DNA from: Spiroplasma litorale
Lineage (GTDB): Bacteria > Bacillota_I > Bacilli_A > Mycoplasmatales > Mycoplasmataceae
Reading direction: 5' to 3'
Assembly (NCBI RefSeq): GCF_001267155.1
Contig: NZ_CP012357.1
Span: 248,001 to 312,000 of the forward strand
Length of the DNA stretch: 64,000 nucleotides
Below the pieces are notes generated by a model. The model was not told the origin of the DNA and made no database searches. It worked only from the letters and a program-made list of their open reading frames with translations. Below, piece after piece: positions 1 to 10,305 of the stretch. The translations under genes and the position numbers were made by a program. Positions within the stretch are counted from its first letter, which is position 1; every line of letters begins with the position of its first letter.

Positions 1-1136
1 TTTCAAATGATTGAGATGATGTCCCGACAAATATTAAAAAAACTTTTGAAAGATTAGGAATACCAGAAGCCGAAAAAGAATTTTTATTAGGTATAAATGC
101 ACAATGAGATGCAAAACCAGTTTATGAAAATTTAAATAAAGAATTAGAAAAACAAGGAGTTATTTTTACTGACTGTGATACAGCACTTAGAAAATATCCG
201 GAAATTTTTAAAAAATATTTTGGAATGATTGTTAAAAATAATGATAATAAGTATGCTGCTCTTAATTCTGCAGTATGAAGCGGAGGAACTTTTATTTATG
301 TTCCAAGTGGAATAAAACTTTCAAAACCATTGCAAGCATATTTTAGAATTAACTATCAATTATCAGGACAGTTTGAAAGAACTTTGATAGTTGTTGAAGA
401 TGATGCTGAATTACATTACATAGAAGGTTGTACAGCACCAATTTATTCAAAAAACAATTTACATGCTGCCATTGTTGAAATATTCATTGGTAAAAGGTCT
501 AAAGTTAGATACACAACCGTACAAAATTGAAGCGACAACGTACTAAATCTTGTTACAAAAAGAAGTTTAGTTGAAGAAGATGGAAGAATGGAATGGATTG
601 ATGGAAACATTGGTTCTAAAATAAATATGAAATATCCTTCATGTATATTAAAGGGTGATAGATCTCAAGGCGATACTATATCTATTGCTGTTGCAAAAAA
701 AGGTGTCTATCAAGATGCGGGAAGTAAAATGATACATTTAGGTAAGGAAACAAAATCTAAAATAATCTCTAAATCAATAACGTTCCAAGGAGGTACTGCA
801 AATTATAGAGGGCTTGCTTATATTGGACCAAATGCGATAAATTCAAAAGCTAGAGTTGAGTGTGATACTCTAATTTTAGATAATCAATCTCATTCAGACA
901 CAATTCCACAAAATAAGGTTCATAATAATAAATCTCAAATTGAGCATGAAGCAACAGTATCTAAAGTTAGTGAAGAACAATTGTTTTATTTAATGTCTAG
1001 AGGTTTGAGTGAGCAACAAGCATTAGAAATCATAGTTATGGGCTTCTTAGAACCTTTTACAAAGGAATTACCACTTGAATATGCAGTTGAACTAAACCAA
1101 TTAATTAAAATGGATATGGAGGGATCTGTGGGTTAA
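1..1136 (+). CDS. sufB: Fe-S cluster assembly scaffold SufB (5' end missing)
   Basis: SufB is a scaffold subunit of the cytoplasmic SUF complex that builds Fe-S clusters and hands them to apoproteins. Reading from base 3 with TGA as Trp gives about 377 residues. The usual length is near 465, so roughly 90 N-terminal residues lie upstream. Visible family stretches are [12 protein letters not shown], the beta-helix core and the C-terminal [21 protein letters not shown], which is diagnostic for SufB/SufD. The gene ends just before a hairpin terminator. A divergent nfu follows within 0.6 kb, so two Fe-S assembly genes are close together. SufD is the only serious alternative, but the ending and the length favour SufB. 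Confidence 0.95.
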
Positions 1137-1168
1137 AAAACCATACAAAAAATGTATGGTTTTTTTAT
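1135..1168 (+). terminator. Rho-independent terminator after sufB
   Basis: A 9-bp stem (AAACCATAC paired with GTATGGTTT) with an A-rich loop is followed by a run of T. It starts at the sufB stop codon. Confidence 0.85.
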
Positions 1169-1197
1169 ATATTAAATTTTTTATATAAATTTCTATT

Positions 1198-1644
1198 TTA
1201 TAAATTTTCAACAACTTTTTTAGCGCCATCACATTTTTTACAATATATAACTGACATTTCGTTTTTTCACATTAATTTTGAAGATTTTAATGAGAAGTTA
1301 TTAACTTCAGGTAGTTTTTTCTTTGCACTGACAAAATAATCCATATATTCATCAGTTTTATAACTTCTTTTACAATTTAGACATTTTATGTGAGATACTT
1401 GAAATTTTAATATTATTGATCTAACCTCGGCTATATATCATTCAAGATTATTTTTTGAATATTCATCTGAAAAGTATTTATCAAAAGCATCAATTAATTC
1501 TCTTTCACCAGCATCCGTTCTTTGTTTTTTGTCATTATATTTTTTTACAAATACAGGAAGAATTACAAGTGTTAAAAATGTGATTATTGTATTTGATCCT
1601 ATAAATATACAAGACGCAAGAGCTATTTTTGTAGATGTATCCAT
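1198..1644 (-). CDS. Small membrane protein with C-terminal zinc ribbon, unknown function
   Basis: About 148 residues when two TGA codons are read as Trp. The N-terminus carries one hydrophobic segment (about residues 8-30, ALASCIFIGSNTIITFLTL). A charged region follows. The C-terminal half has two CxxC pairs, CLNC and CKKC, about 50 residues apart, as in a zinc-ribbon or rubredoxin-like fold. An AAAGGAT ribosome site precedes the ATG. It lies 26 nt downstream of nfu on the same strand, so the two are probably co-transcribed. I do not recognise the family. A membrane-anchored metal-binding protein is as far as the sequence goes. Confidence 0.7.
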
Positions 1645-1670
1645 ATTTTAAATCCTTTCTCTTATAAAAA

Positions 1671-1919
1671 TTATAATACAATTTCTACTCCCTCAATATC
1701 ATAAGGGAATTCTTCAATTAATATCGATTCTACTCCTTCTTTAAAGGTAATATCAGTTAGTCCACAACCAACGCAGTTACCTTTTAATCTAATATATACA
1801 ATTTTGTCCTTTAATGCAACAAACTCCATGTCTCCACCATCTTGATTTATATATACTTTAAGTTGATCTAGTACTTCTATAAGTTTTTTTTCTATATTAT
1901 TTTCCAATGCAACCCCCAA
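1671..1919 (-). CDS. nfu: NifU-like Fe-S scaffold (Nfu domain)
   Basis: An 82-residue single-domain Nfu protein. It carries the motif GNCVGC with cysteines at about residues 49 and 52 of the longest reading, which bind a transient 4Fe-4S cluster between two subunits. INQDGGDMEFV is the family's conserved N-terminal helix-strand. The start is uncertain: the longest reading begins with TTG at 1919, and a second TTG at 1907 lies just after a G-rich stretch. It is divergent from the S1-domain gene and close to sufB, consistent with Fe-S delivery. Family assignment is firm; the start is not. Confidence 0.88.
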   Translation of the reverse strand: MGVALENNIEKKLIEVLDQLKVYINQDGGDMEFVALKDKIVYIRLKGNCVGCGLTDITFKEGVESILIEEFPYDIEGVEIVL

Positions 1920-1996
1920 TTTTTAAAAAAAATATTATTTGTAAGTAAAATTAATATAATTTAAGTTTATAATTTTATTGTTAGGAGAGCAACAAA

Positions 1997-2317
1997 ATGG
2001 TAGAAAAAGGACAAAAAATTATTGCTAAAGTAACAGCAATTGTTAATTATGGAGCATTTTGCGAAATAATTGATAATGATGAAACAATTAAAGGATTGAT
2101 TCATATTTCAGAAATATCAGATTTTTATGTAAAAAGTATTTCTGAGTTTTTAGAAACTGGAAAAGAATACGAAGTAGAAGTAATTGACTTTTCAAAGGAT
2201 AAAAATCAGGTGAAGCTAAGTTACAAATCAATAAGACCAGAATTATTAAAAATTGAAAATTCAAAAATAAAAGAGACAACAAATGGGTTTGATAATCTTA
2301 AAAAGAGCGTAAAATAG
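1997..2317 (+). CDS. S1-domain RNA-binding protein
   Basis: 106 residues. The first 80 are one S1 OB-fold: GQKIIAKVTAIVNYGAF, GLIHISEIS and a final VKLSYKSI strand, the pattern of S1 motifs in ribosomal protein S1, PNPase and the Firmicutes YugI/CvfD small proteins. A short lysine-rich tail follows. The ATG has an AGGAGAG site at good spacing. The product probably binds ribosomes or mRNA in the cytoplasm. It precedes pgi by 30 nt and may share its transcript. Confidence 0.85.
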   Translation: MVEKGQKIIAKVTAIVNYGAFCEIIDNDETIKGLIHISEISDFYVKSISEFLETGKEYEVEVIDFSKDKNQVKLSYKSIRPELLKIENSKIKETTNGFDNLKKSVK

Positions 2318-2347
2318 TTATATAAATTAAAAATATAGGAGAAATAA

Positions 2348-3628
2348 ATGATAAAAACTAACTTAACTTTTCTTGGATTTGAAAAAGAAATTTTAGACTT
2401 TGATAAAAGCATTTTAAAAGATTTAGAAAATAAACTTATAGATAAAAAAGGATTAGGTTCAGATTTTTTAGGTTGAATTAATTGACCAAATGACTACGAT
2501 AAAGAAGAATATTCAAAAATGAAACAAATTGCTTCTCGACTTAGAAAAGATATTGATGTATTGCTTGTTGTAGGAATTGGTGGAAGTTATCTTGGAACAA
2601 GAGCTGCAGATAATATGATAAGAGGATTATTACCAAATGATAAAGTCCAATTAATATATGTTGGTAATACAATTTCTTCAAGTTATATTAAGCAAGTTCT
2701 TGACTATGTAGAAAACAAAGAGTTTGCAATTGTTAATGCATCAAAATCAGGTACAACTACTGAACCTGGAATTTCATTTAGAGTTTTTCAAAAAAAACTA
2801 ATTGAAAAAAAAGGTAAGGAAATTGCTAAAAAAAGAATAGTTGCAGTTACAGATAAATCTAAAGGTGCATTGAAGAAATTGTCATTAAATGAAGGATATG
2901 AAACATTTGTAATACCAGATGATATTGGTGGTAGATTTTCAGTTTTTACACCGGTAGGTTTATTTCCTTTAATGGTAGCAGGTGTTGACACAGACTTACT
3001 AATGAAAGGTTCTCAAAAAGCTTTTAAGGATTTGAAAGATATTAATAATGAAGCATATAAATATGCTGTTGCAAGATATTTGTTAAATACAAAATATGAT
3101 TATAAAACTGAAGTTTTAGTAAGTTATGAAATGCAAATGCAAATGTACACAGAATGATGAAAACAACTATTTGGGGAATCAGAAGGTAAAGATAATAAAG
3201 GTTTACTTCCTTCAAGTTGTATATTTTCAACAGACTTACACTCTTTAGGCCAATTCATTCAAGATGGAACAAAAAATGTTTTGTTTGAAACAATTATTGA
3301 TGTTAAAAAACCAAGTTATGATTTAAACGTTCCAAAAGATGATGAAGATTTAGATGGATTAAATTATCTTACAAGCAAATCTTTTCATGAAATTAACCAA
3401 ACCGCTTTAAAGGGGGTTATTGAAGCTCACGTTAATACAGGTCAAGTTCCAAATATAATTTTAGAATTTGATAAGATGGATGCTGAGATGTTCGGTTATT
3501 CAATTTATTGGTTTATGAGATCTTGTGCAATTAGTGGTTATCTTTTAGATATAAATCCATTTGATCAACCCGGAGTAGAAGTTTATAAAAAAAACATGTT
3601 TAAGTTATTAAAAAAACCAGGATTTTAA
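2348..3628 (+). CDS. pgi: Glucose-6-phosphate isomerase
   Basis: Interconverts glucose-6-phosphate and fructose-6-phosphate in glycolysis. 426 residues, normal for the short Firmicutes-type enzyme. Visible motifs are GIGGSYLGTRAADN (about residues 73-86), ASKSGTTTEP in the sugar-phosphate site, IGGRFSVFTPVGLFPL, which is PROSITE-like, and LFGESEGKDNKG (about 273) with the catalytic Glu. HEINQTALKG contains the conserved His. Several TGA codons are read as Trp (FLGWINWPNDYD). A GGAG ribosome site lies before the ATG and a terminator follows the stop. Confidence 0.97.
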
Positions 3629-3657
3629 AAAAAGCAATTATTATTGCTTTTTTTATT
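3626..3657 (+). terminator. Terminator after pgi
   Basis: AAAAAGCAAT pairs with ATTGCTTTTT around a short loop and is followed by T-rich sequence directly after the pgi stop codon. Confidence 0.85.
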
Positions 3658-3680
3658 TAAAATCATATTAAGAGGTAATT

Positions 3681-4184
3681 ATGTTAGAAATAAAAGATTT
3701 ATTATATTTAAGTAAAAAACAAGAAGAATTAGATGAATACATTATGACTTCAAAAAAACTATCATTGAATGAAGAAATTGATAATAACAAGATTATTGCA
3801 CTTATTGTAGAAATTTCAGAATTTATTAATGAGTGTAGAGCTTTTAAATATTGATCTAATAAACCATCAAGTGATAAAAGTATTGTTTTAGAAGAATTTG
3901 TTGACTCTTTACATTTTATTATAAGTATTGGAAATGACATTGTTTTTAACTTTTCAAATTACAAATATAATGCTTGAGATAAAAAAGATATTAATTATTG
4001 AAGCATAGAAATGTATAAATCAATTATGAGTTTTCAAGGTTTTAGAAGTCATAAAAACTATTCTTCATTATTAAATACTTTTATGAATTGTATGAATATA
4101 TTAGATTTTTCATCTGATGATGTTTTGAATTCATATAATAAAAAAAATGAAACAAACTTTAAAAGACAAGACAACAATTACTAG
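3681..4184 (+). CDS. Dimeric dUTPase (all-alpha NTP pyrophosphatase)
   Basis: 167 residues. It hydrolyses dUTP to dUMP, keeping uracil out of DNA and feeding thymidylate synthesis. The two metal-binding helices are visible: IVEISEFINECR with the E-x2-E pattern (about residues 43-52), and LEEFVDSLHFIISIG (E-x3-D) some 25 residues later. The spacer YWSNKPS is typical of the dUTPase_2 family. Three internal TGA codons are Trp. An AGAGGTAATT ribosome site precedes the ATG. The pathway partners thyA, folA and dCMP deaminase are elsewhere in the window. Confidence 0.85.
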
Positions 4185-4201
4185 AAAATAAGGAGGTATT
4201 T

Positions 4202-5341
4202 ATGGATACATCAAAAAAAGAAATATATAAATATAAGCCTAAGGACCCAAGTGATCCAAAAATGCCTTCACTTAATAAAGATGACTTTAATTATGACAAT
4301 AATTTGCAAACAATTGAATTAACTGGCTCTATGTCATATGAAACTACTAAAATTGGTAGTGATGAATTAAAAAACGATTCAAAAATTAATGTAGTAGAAA
4401 AAGATATTGACTTAAACGATAAAGACAATGCAGATTTATTTAAAAATATTTCATCTGCAAAAAGTTTAATAAATAGTTTAAAACAAAAAGCAAATAAGGC
4501 TCTTGAAGAGAAAACGGACAGTGATGATAACAAATCGAAGGTTGTAATGCCTGATCCAAACTCAGAATTAAATATTGTAAATCATCTTAGAAATAGAGGG
4601 TCTGTAAGCAATAAATTATTACATCAAGATACAAGAACTAAAATGCGTACCTTAAGAGAAGATCATCGCTTAAATCTAACTGAGAATGAAATAAAAATAA
4701 TTAAATCTGAATTTAAAGAAAAGGTTATTAAATCTTCAAAAACAGGAGTTGTTTTAAAAGAATCTAAATTTGGTTTTGAAATTTATAAAAATAATATTGA
4801 TAAAAGATTTTGAGTAGTCACAGTTTGCTTTGATGAATTATTTGACCCTTCAAAGGTAAGGTTTACAAATCTTTGAGTTGGTGGTGCTTTCATTGGCTAT
4901 GGATATGATTATATTGAAGATGCGATTTCAAAAGCAAAAAATTTAGCAACTTCTGGAAGAACCGGAAACATTTATTGAAGAGATTTTGTGGTAGATTGAA
5001 TAAAAGATAAAAATAGGTTTGTAACTTCTGATGAGCCAAAAAAATTTACATATGAAGAATATAAAAAAATTGTTGATTGATATAGTAAAAATAAAGTTAG
5101 AATTTGTGTAAAAAATCAAAATAAAAAAGATTATGAAGATTTAATGGATGAAGCAAAACAAAAAAGAGCAAAAGGTGAAAGGGTGTCCCCGCTTATTGCG
5201 TTGCAAGCAAAAATGATTGATAAACCTAGAAAAGCTGTGAATATATACGGTTATCCAACAAAAAATCCAAAATATAAAGGAAAGGAGTATGAAAAACCCG
5301 AAAATAAATTATATGAAATTGGTTTTTCATATACAGAGTAA
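4202..5341 (+). CDS. Conserved hypothetical protein with charged N-terminal half
   Basis: 379 residues, preceded by a strong AAGGAGG site. The first 130 residues are highly charged and low in hydrophobics, probably disordered. From about 140 a basic helical segment (RNRGSVSNKLLHQDTRTKMR) begins. Residues 190-290 look globular and aromatic-rich, with many TGA-encoded Trp (FWVVTVCFDELFD, NIYWRDFVVDWIKD). The tail is Lys/Pro rich and ends YGYPTKNPKYKGKEYEKP. There is no signal peptide or membrane segment. The stop is directly followed by the ATG of the next gene, so translation may be coupled. I do not recognise the family. Confidence 0.8.
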
Positions 5342-6121
5342 ATGAAGAAAATCGACTCTACTACTAATGAGTTAATTAAAAAAATTGTACTATTAAAAAA
5401 ATCTGTAAATATTAAAAAAAATAGTCAATATTTAATTGAAGGTGAAAAAATGATTGATTTAGCAGTTTATTTGAAAAAAGCCGAATTAATATTAATTTCA
5501 GATAAAAAATATTTAGATAAATATAAAAATTTTAAAGAATTAATATTAATAAATGATAATATTGCTAAAAAAATTACATCATTAATTAATCATCAAGGGG
5601 TATTTGCAGTTTGCGGTATAGAAAATTCTAATTTGGAATCCAACTTTGATTGCTTAGTATTAGATGATGTACAGAATCCTGGTAACATGGGGACAATATT
5701 AAGGTCAGCTTCTGCTTTTGGTTTTAAAAATATTATTTCTTCGGATAATTCAGTATCTTTTTATAATGAAAAAGTATTAAGGGCTACACAATCTAACCAT
5801 TTTCAATTAAATCTAATTTCTTCAAATGATATTGAAAAAGATATAATAAATTTAAAAAATAAAGGATATTTTATTGTTGGTAGTTATTTAAAAAATAACA
5901 ATAACAATAATAATGAAAAAAATAACAATAAAAATGACTCCCATAAAAAATATGCCTTAGTTCTTGGAAATGAAGGAAGTGGCATAAAAGATAATTTAGT
6001 TAAATATTTTGATAAAAATATTATAATTAAAATGGAAAAAGATGTTGAAAGTTTAAATGTTGCGGTAGCAGGTTCGATTATTATGAAAGAACTATACTAT
6101 CAAAAGAATGATTTGAGGTAA
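5342..6121 (+). CDS. TrmH/SpoU-family RNA 2'-O-methyltransferase
   Basis: 259 residues. It should transfer a methyl group from SAM to a ribose 2'-OH in rRNA or tRNA. The three SPOUT motifs are present: LDDVQNPGNMGTILRSA (about 104-120) with the catalytic Arg, LVLGNEGSGI (about 205-214) and SLNVAVAGSI (about 236-245). The N-terminal 90 residues form the SpoU substrate-binding domain. An Asn/Lys-rich run sits between motifs 1 and 2 (about residues 181-198), a low-complexity insertion. The ATG abuts the previous stop. RlmB- or TsnR-like specificity cannot be told apart. Confidence 0.9.
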   Translation: MKKIDSTTNELIKKIVLLKKSVNIKKNSQYLIEGEKMIDLAVYLKKAELILISDKKYLDKYKNFKELILINDNIAKKITSLINHQGVFAVCGIENSNLESNFDCLVLDDVQNPGNMGTILRSASAFGFKNIISSDNSVSFYNEKVLRATQSNHFQLNLISSNDIEKDIINLKNKGYFIVGSYLKNNNNNNNEKNNNKNDSHKKYALVLGNEGSGIKDNLVKYFDKNIIIKMEKDVESLNVAVAGSIIMKELYYQKNDLR

Positions 6122-6126
6122 ATAAA

Positions 6127-7542
6127 ATGATTAATTATAAAGCATTAATAAATGGTGAATTTATAGATAATGGCAATTGGCTTGAAATTTATGACCCATA
6201 TAATAACGAAGTTGCAGGTAAAGTAACAGCTTTAAAACCTGAAGATATTGAGAAAGCATTTATGTTTGCAAGAAACGCACAAGAAAATTGAGAAAATGTT
6301 GATTTAATTACAAGAATTAAATTAATGAATGATTTTAAGAATCTGATTGAAAAAAATAAAAATGAAATAGCAAAAATAATGACAAGTGAGATATCAAAAA
6401 ATCTAAAAGAATCTTTAACAGAAGTTGAAAGAACTATTGAACTAATTGAATATACTTTGGAAGAAGCAAAAAGAATGGAGCCACTAGCCTTAACTGGTGA
6501 AGGAATTGGCGCAAAAAATAAAATAGGAATTTTTTCAAGAGTTGCTAAAGGTGTTGTTTTAGCGATTTCGCCATTTAATTATCCATTTAATTTAGCGCTT
6601 GCAAAAATCATACCAGCTCTTGTAATGGGTAATACCGTAGTTTTTAAACCTGCTACTGCAGGAAGTTTAGTTGGTGCATATATTGGGAAATTATCTATTG
6701 AAGCAAAATTCCCAAAAGGAATATTTAATGTTGTTACAGGAAGAGGTCGAGAAATTGGAGATATAATTACTTCAAATAAAGAAATTGATATGATATCTTT
6801 TACAGGAAGTGTTCCAATTGGAAAAAATATAAAAGAAAAAGCAAGTACAAAGGATTTGGTTCTTGAACTAGGTGGTAAAGACCCGGCATTAGTTTTAGAT
6901 GATAGTAAATTAGAGAATTGATCTAAACAAATTGTTGACGGTGCATTTGGCTACTCAGGGCAAAGATGCACAGCAATAAAAAGAGTTATTACAACAAATA
7001 AAATTGCTGATAAACTTGTGCCAATGCTAAAATCTCAAATTGAGAGTCTAACTGTAGGTTCTCCATATGAAAATAAAGCAATAACACCAGTTATTGATCA
7101 AAAATCTGCTGATTTTATAAAAGGGTTAATTGATGACTCTGTGTCAAAAAAAGCAAAAGTTTTATGTGGAAATAAATTTGAAAATAATTTGGTCTACCCA
7201 ACTTTGATAGACAATGTTACTTTAGACATGAGAGTTGCCTGAGAAGAACCTTTCGGTCCAGTATTGCCAATTATTAGAATTGATGATTTAAATGAAATGA
7301 TAAAAATTGCTAATGATTCTGAATTTGGATTACAAGCAAGTGTTTTTTGTAGTGATATTTCAAACGCAATTAATGTAGCAAAAAAAATAAAAGCAGGAAC
7401 AGTAAATATAAATGGAAAATCACAAAGAGGGCCAGATTGTTTTCCTTTTCTAGGTATTAAAGATTCTGGTCAAGGTGTCCAAGGAGTTAGAGAATCATTG
7501 TTAAGTATGACTAGATATTCTGGAATAGTTATTAATTATTAG
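6127..7542 (+). CDS. gapN: NADP-dependent non-phosphorylating glyceraldehyde-3-phosphate dehydrogenase
   Basis: Oxidises glyceraldehyde-3-phosphate straight to 3-phosphoglycerate, giving NADPH and bypassing one ATP-forming step. 471 residues, aldehyde dehydrogenase fold. Visible are ISPFNYPFNLALAKIIPAL, the cofactor loop FTGSVPIG, the catalytic Glu in LELGGKDP (about 247), the catalytic Cys in GQRCTAIKR (about 281) and EEPFGPVLP. GQRCTAIKR together with the C-terminal NINGKSQRGPDCFPF is typical of GapN rather than other ALDHs. Such enzymes often supply NADPH in mollicutes that lack an oxidative pentose phosphate pathway. A GAGGT ribosome site lies before the ATG. Confidence 0.93.
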
Positions 7543-7570
7543 CATATAAGATTACATTTTGTTTTTAGTT

Positions 7571-7598
7571 TTGATTTTAAAATGAAATATGATAAAAT
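7571..7598 (+). promoter_or_regulatory. Putative sigma-70-type promoter
   Basis: TTGATT and TAAAAT are separated by 16 nt, about 40 nt upstream of the membrane-protein ATG at 7639. A short inverted repeat (TGTG...CACA) lies between the promoter and the gene. Confidence 0.55.
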
Positions 7599-7638
7599 AG
7601 ACTTAATTAATGTGGGTTAACACAAATGGGGTTGAATA

Positions 7639-8880
7639 ATGAAAAAAATTAAATTAATAACTAATATAATTTTACCTATTGGTTTATTAGCGGGTTTATT
7701 AGGATCATTTTTGTTTATAAAAACTATTGGTTTAGAGTCAGCTATTGATTTTGTAATTTTTAAAAGTAGCGAATATGGTACAAGTTCACCAACAATTTTC
7801 CAATGGCTTTTAATTACTACAATATTATTAAATATTATTTTATGATTGGTTTCTTTGTTTTCAAAAGTTGAAGGAGCTTTCAATTTTGTGAGATCAGTTG
7901 CAATGTTTTTACTTGCAATAGCTAACGGTTTAATGCTTTATACATTTTTAGATGAAAATTATTCTATTATTTTTAAACTTTTATTTAATATGAATTTTAA
8001 CTATGCTTTAATAGGGATATCTCTTTTTATAAGTTCTATTTGTTTTATTATGTATATGGTATATTCATTTAATTCAAATCAAAACAAAACACAAAAAACT
8101 CAAAATAAAAGTGTACAAAGTCAAGTTTCAAAAGCAGATGAAGTCCAACCAGTTGTTGAACAAAGAACACCGTTTGTAAATTTACAAAACAAAGATAAAG
8201 ATAATTTGGTTGAAGAAAGTTTTACTTCAACACCAAATGAAGAAACTTTCAATATTTCAGATAAGTTATCTGAACTAAAACACAACCTTCATAATAATGT
8301 TATACCAGACGATGTTGAGAATTATGCACCAAAAGTAGAGGATGAAATTACCGAAACTATAGTCACCGAAGATAACGTTGATTTTGACGAACCCTTTAAA
8401 CAAGAAGAATTAGAAGATTACACAGAAGATCCTACAATTACAGAAGAGTTAAATCCAACTACATTTGTTACAAGCAATGAGTTTGTTTATAGTGGTCCAA
8501 TAGACCCATATAAACAAACTATTGTTCCTAGAAGATTCACATCTTCAAAAGGTGAAAAATATGAAGGTCCAATAGGTAACATAGCAAAAAAAGTTAATGA
8601 TAATAGAAATAGAAGAAAACCACTTTATGATGAAAATTATCAAGGAAAAATATTTTTAGGGGATTCAGACAGAATTTGAGATGCTCTTAAAAAACAAGCA
8701 ACAGATGTATATAATCACAAAAGTGTTAATAAACCTGAGTTGGTATCGGAATTTAAGGAAAATATAAACCAAAACCAACAAGTTTCACCTAAAAAGACTT
8801 TATTCTCAGATTCAATAAATAGCGTAGATAAAATTAATGAAGAAACTAAACAAACATCAACAATCGATTGAGATGATTAG
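7639..8880 (+). CDS. Four-helix membrane protein with long acidic cytoplasmic tail
   Basis: 413 residues. The N-terminal 145 carry four hydrophobic segments (about 6-30, 54-74, 83-104, 118-145). The rest is hydrophilic, with an acidic middle (about 165-280: DDVENYAPKVEDEITET, DEPFKQEELEDYTED) and a basic, Gln/Asn/Lys-rich end finishing IDWDD. The tail is probably intrinsically disordered and may act as a tether for cytoplasmic partners. The gene has its own promoter and no partner gene; an IS element lies 57 nt downstream. No family recognised. Some mollicute cytoskeletal or adhesion-complex proteins share this architecture, but there is no sequence evidence for that here. Confidence 0.8.
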
Positions 8881-8937
8881 TATTTATTAATTATTTATAA
8901 ACTAAAACTCTTATTGCATAAATATGAACATCTAAAA

Positions 8938-10174
8938 TAAAATTGACAGTAAAAAAGTACTTTTATTGTTAAAATTTTATTGAAAGGTGTTCTTTTTATA
9001 TGGCAAAACAATGAACAAAAAACGAAAAACTTTATATAATTAATGAATCAAAAAAAATTGGTATTTTAAATGCGGCATTAAAGTTTGATATTAGTACTAG
9101 CACAATTAAAAGATGAAAATCAGAGGTGAAAGTTAAAGGTGAAAGCGCTCTTTAATGAGGTAGCGGAACACAAGCAAAAGGAAATATCAAAAAATTTAAA
9201 TCTCATGATTGAATTTTTAAAGAACCTGATGATATGAGCATTGAAGAATTAAGAGAGGCTTTGAAACTGGAAAGAGCTTTAAAAAAGCATTTGGCGAAGA
9301 CAACTAAGGAAAAGTACTTCGCCATTTTTAATGTTAAAAGAATGTTTTCTTTGAAATTATCTTGTTTATATTTAAAAGTTTCAAGGTATGGATATTTAAA
9401 ATGACTTAAAAACGGAAAACCAAAGTATAAAAATTATAATAGAATTTTAGCAATTAAGATAAGATGCCTTTTTTACTTGTTTAAAAAAAGATATGGTTAT
9501 AATATGATAACTTTATTTTTAAACAAATACTTTAAAGAAAGATTAAACCCTTGAGTTGTTTATAGATATATGAAAATAATGAGTTTAAAAGCAGCAAAGA
9601 AAAAGAAAGTTCCAAACTATGATAAATCAGGTCCATTAAGATTTGAAAATCTACTAAATAGAAACTTTAAATCTAAAAATATAAATGAAAAATGAGTAAC
9701 AGATGTAACTTATATAAAAACTATTAATGGAAACGTATATCTATCTGTTATAAAGGATTTGTTTAATTCAGAAATTATTGATTGAAAGTTATCGGTTAGT
9801 CCTAATAATAAATTATGTCATACAAATTTAATAAGCGCCATTAAAAAAAGAGGTGCACCAAATATAATCCACTCAGATCAAGGATCACCATATACAAATG
9901 AAACTTGAGAAAGATTATGTAAAACTAATAATATAAATATTTCTATGTCACGAAGAGGAAATTCACCAGATAATGGTGCCTGTGAGTCTTTTTTTGGAAC
10001 TTTTAAAAATGAATGTATATATACATATAAAGTAAAAGAACTACATCATTCAAATATTTATAAAATTATCTCAGACTATATAGAGTTTTATAATTATGTT
10101 AGACCTTCATTAAAACATAAAAAAACTCCATACGAAATTCGTATGGAGAAAGTATCTTTTTAATGTCAATTTTA
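8938..10174 (+). mobile_element. IS3-family insertion sequence
   Basis: About 1.24 kb. The left end (8938: TAAAATTGACAGTAAAAA) and the reverse complement of the right end (TAAAATTGACATTAAAAAG) match closely, giving imperfect terminal inverted repeats of about 25 bp that end near TGACA/TGTCA. Inside is one transposase reading frame with an N-terminal helix-turn-helix and a C-terminal DDE integrase domain, as in IS3-family elements of mycoplasmas and spiroplasmas. I see no clear short target duplication, so the outer boundaries are good to a few bases only. Confidence 0.88.
9000..10163 (+). pseudogene. IS3-family transposase, OrfA and OrfB in one frame split by a TAA
   Basis: The frame opens at 9000 behind an AAAGGTG site. 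It encodes 51 residues ending KGESAL, including a helix-turn-helix (LNAALKFDISTSTIKRWK), and stops at TAA 9153-9155. The same frame then continues without another true stop to 10163. It carries the DDE residues WVTDVTYI, IHSDQGSPYTN and NGACESFFGTFKNE, normal for an IS3 OrfB. In classical IS3 elements OrfA and OrfB lie in different phases joined by -1 frameshifting. Here they share a phase, so the TAA looks like a nonsense mutation. OrfB could alternatively begin at ATG 9234 as a separate protein. Whether transposase is still made is open. Confidence 0.75.
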
Positions 10175-10305
10175 ATTGACAATTTCAATAAGGTTTTTTT
10201 ATTTTATAAATTTCCATTTATAAGTTTAAATAAAGAAGAATTTTTTTATTTTATAAGTTTGTTTTTATTTTTTTTATATAAAATTAAATAAAATGGAGAA
10301 TAATA

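Noticed and set aside
10166-10181. Palindrome GTCAATTTTAATTGAC as an attachment site
   Set aside because: It arises where the IS3 right end meets its flank; there is no second copy or recombinase.
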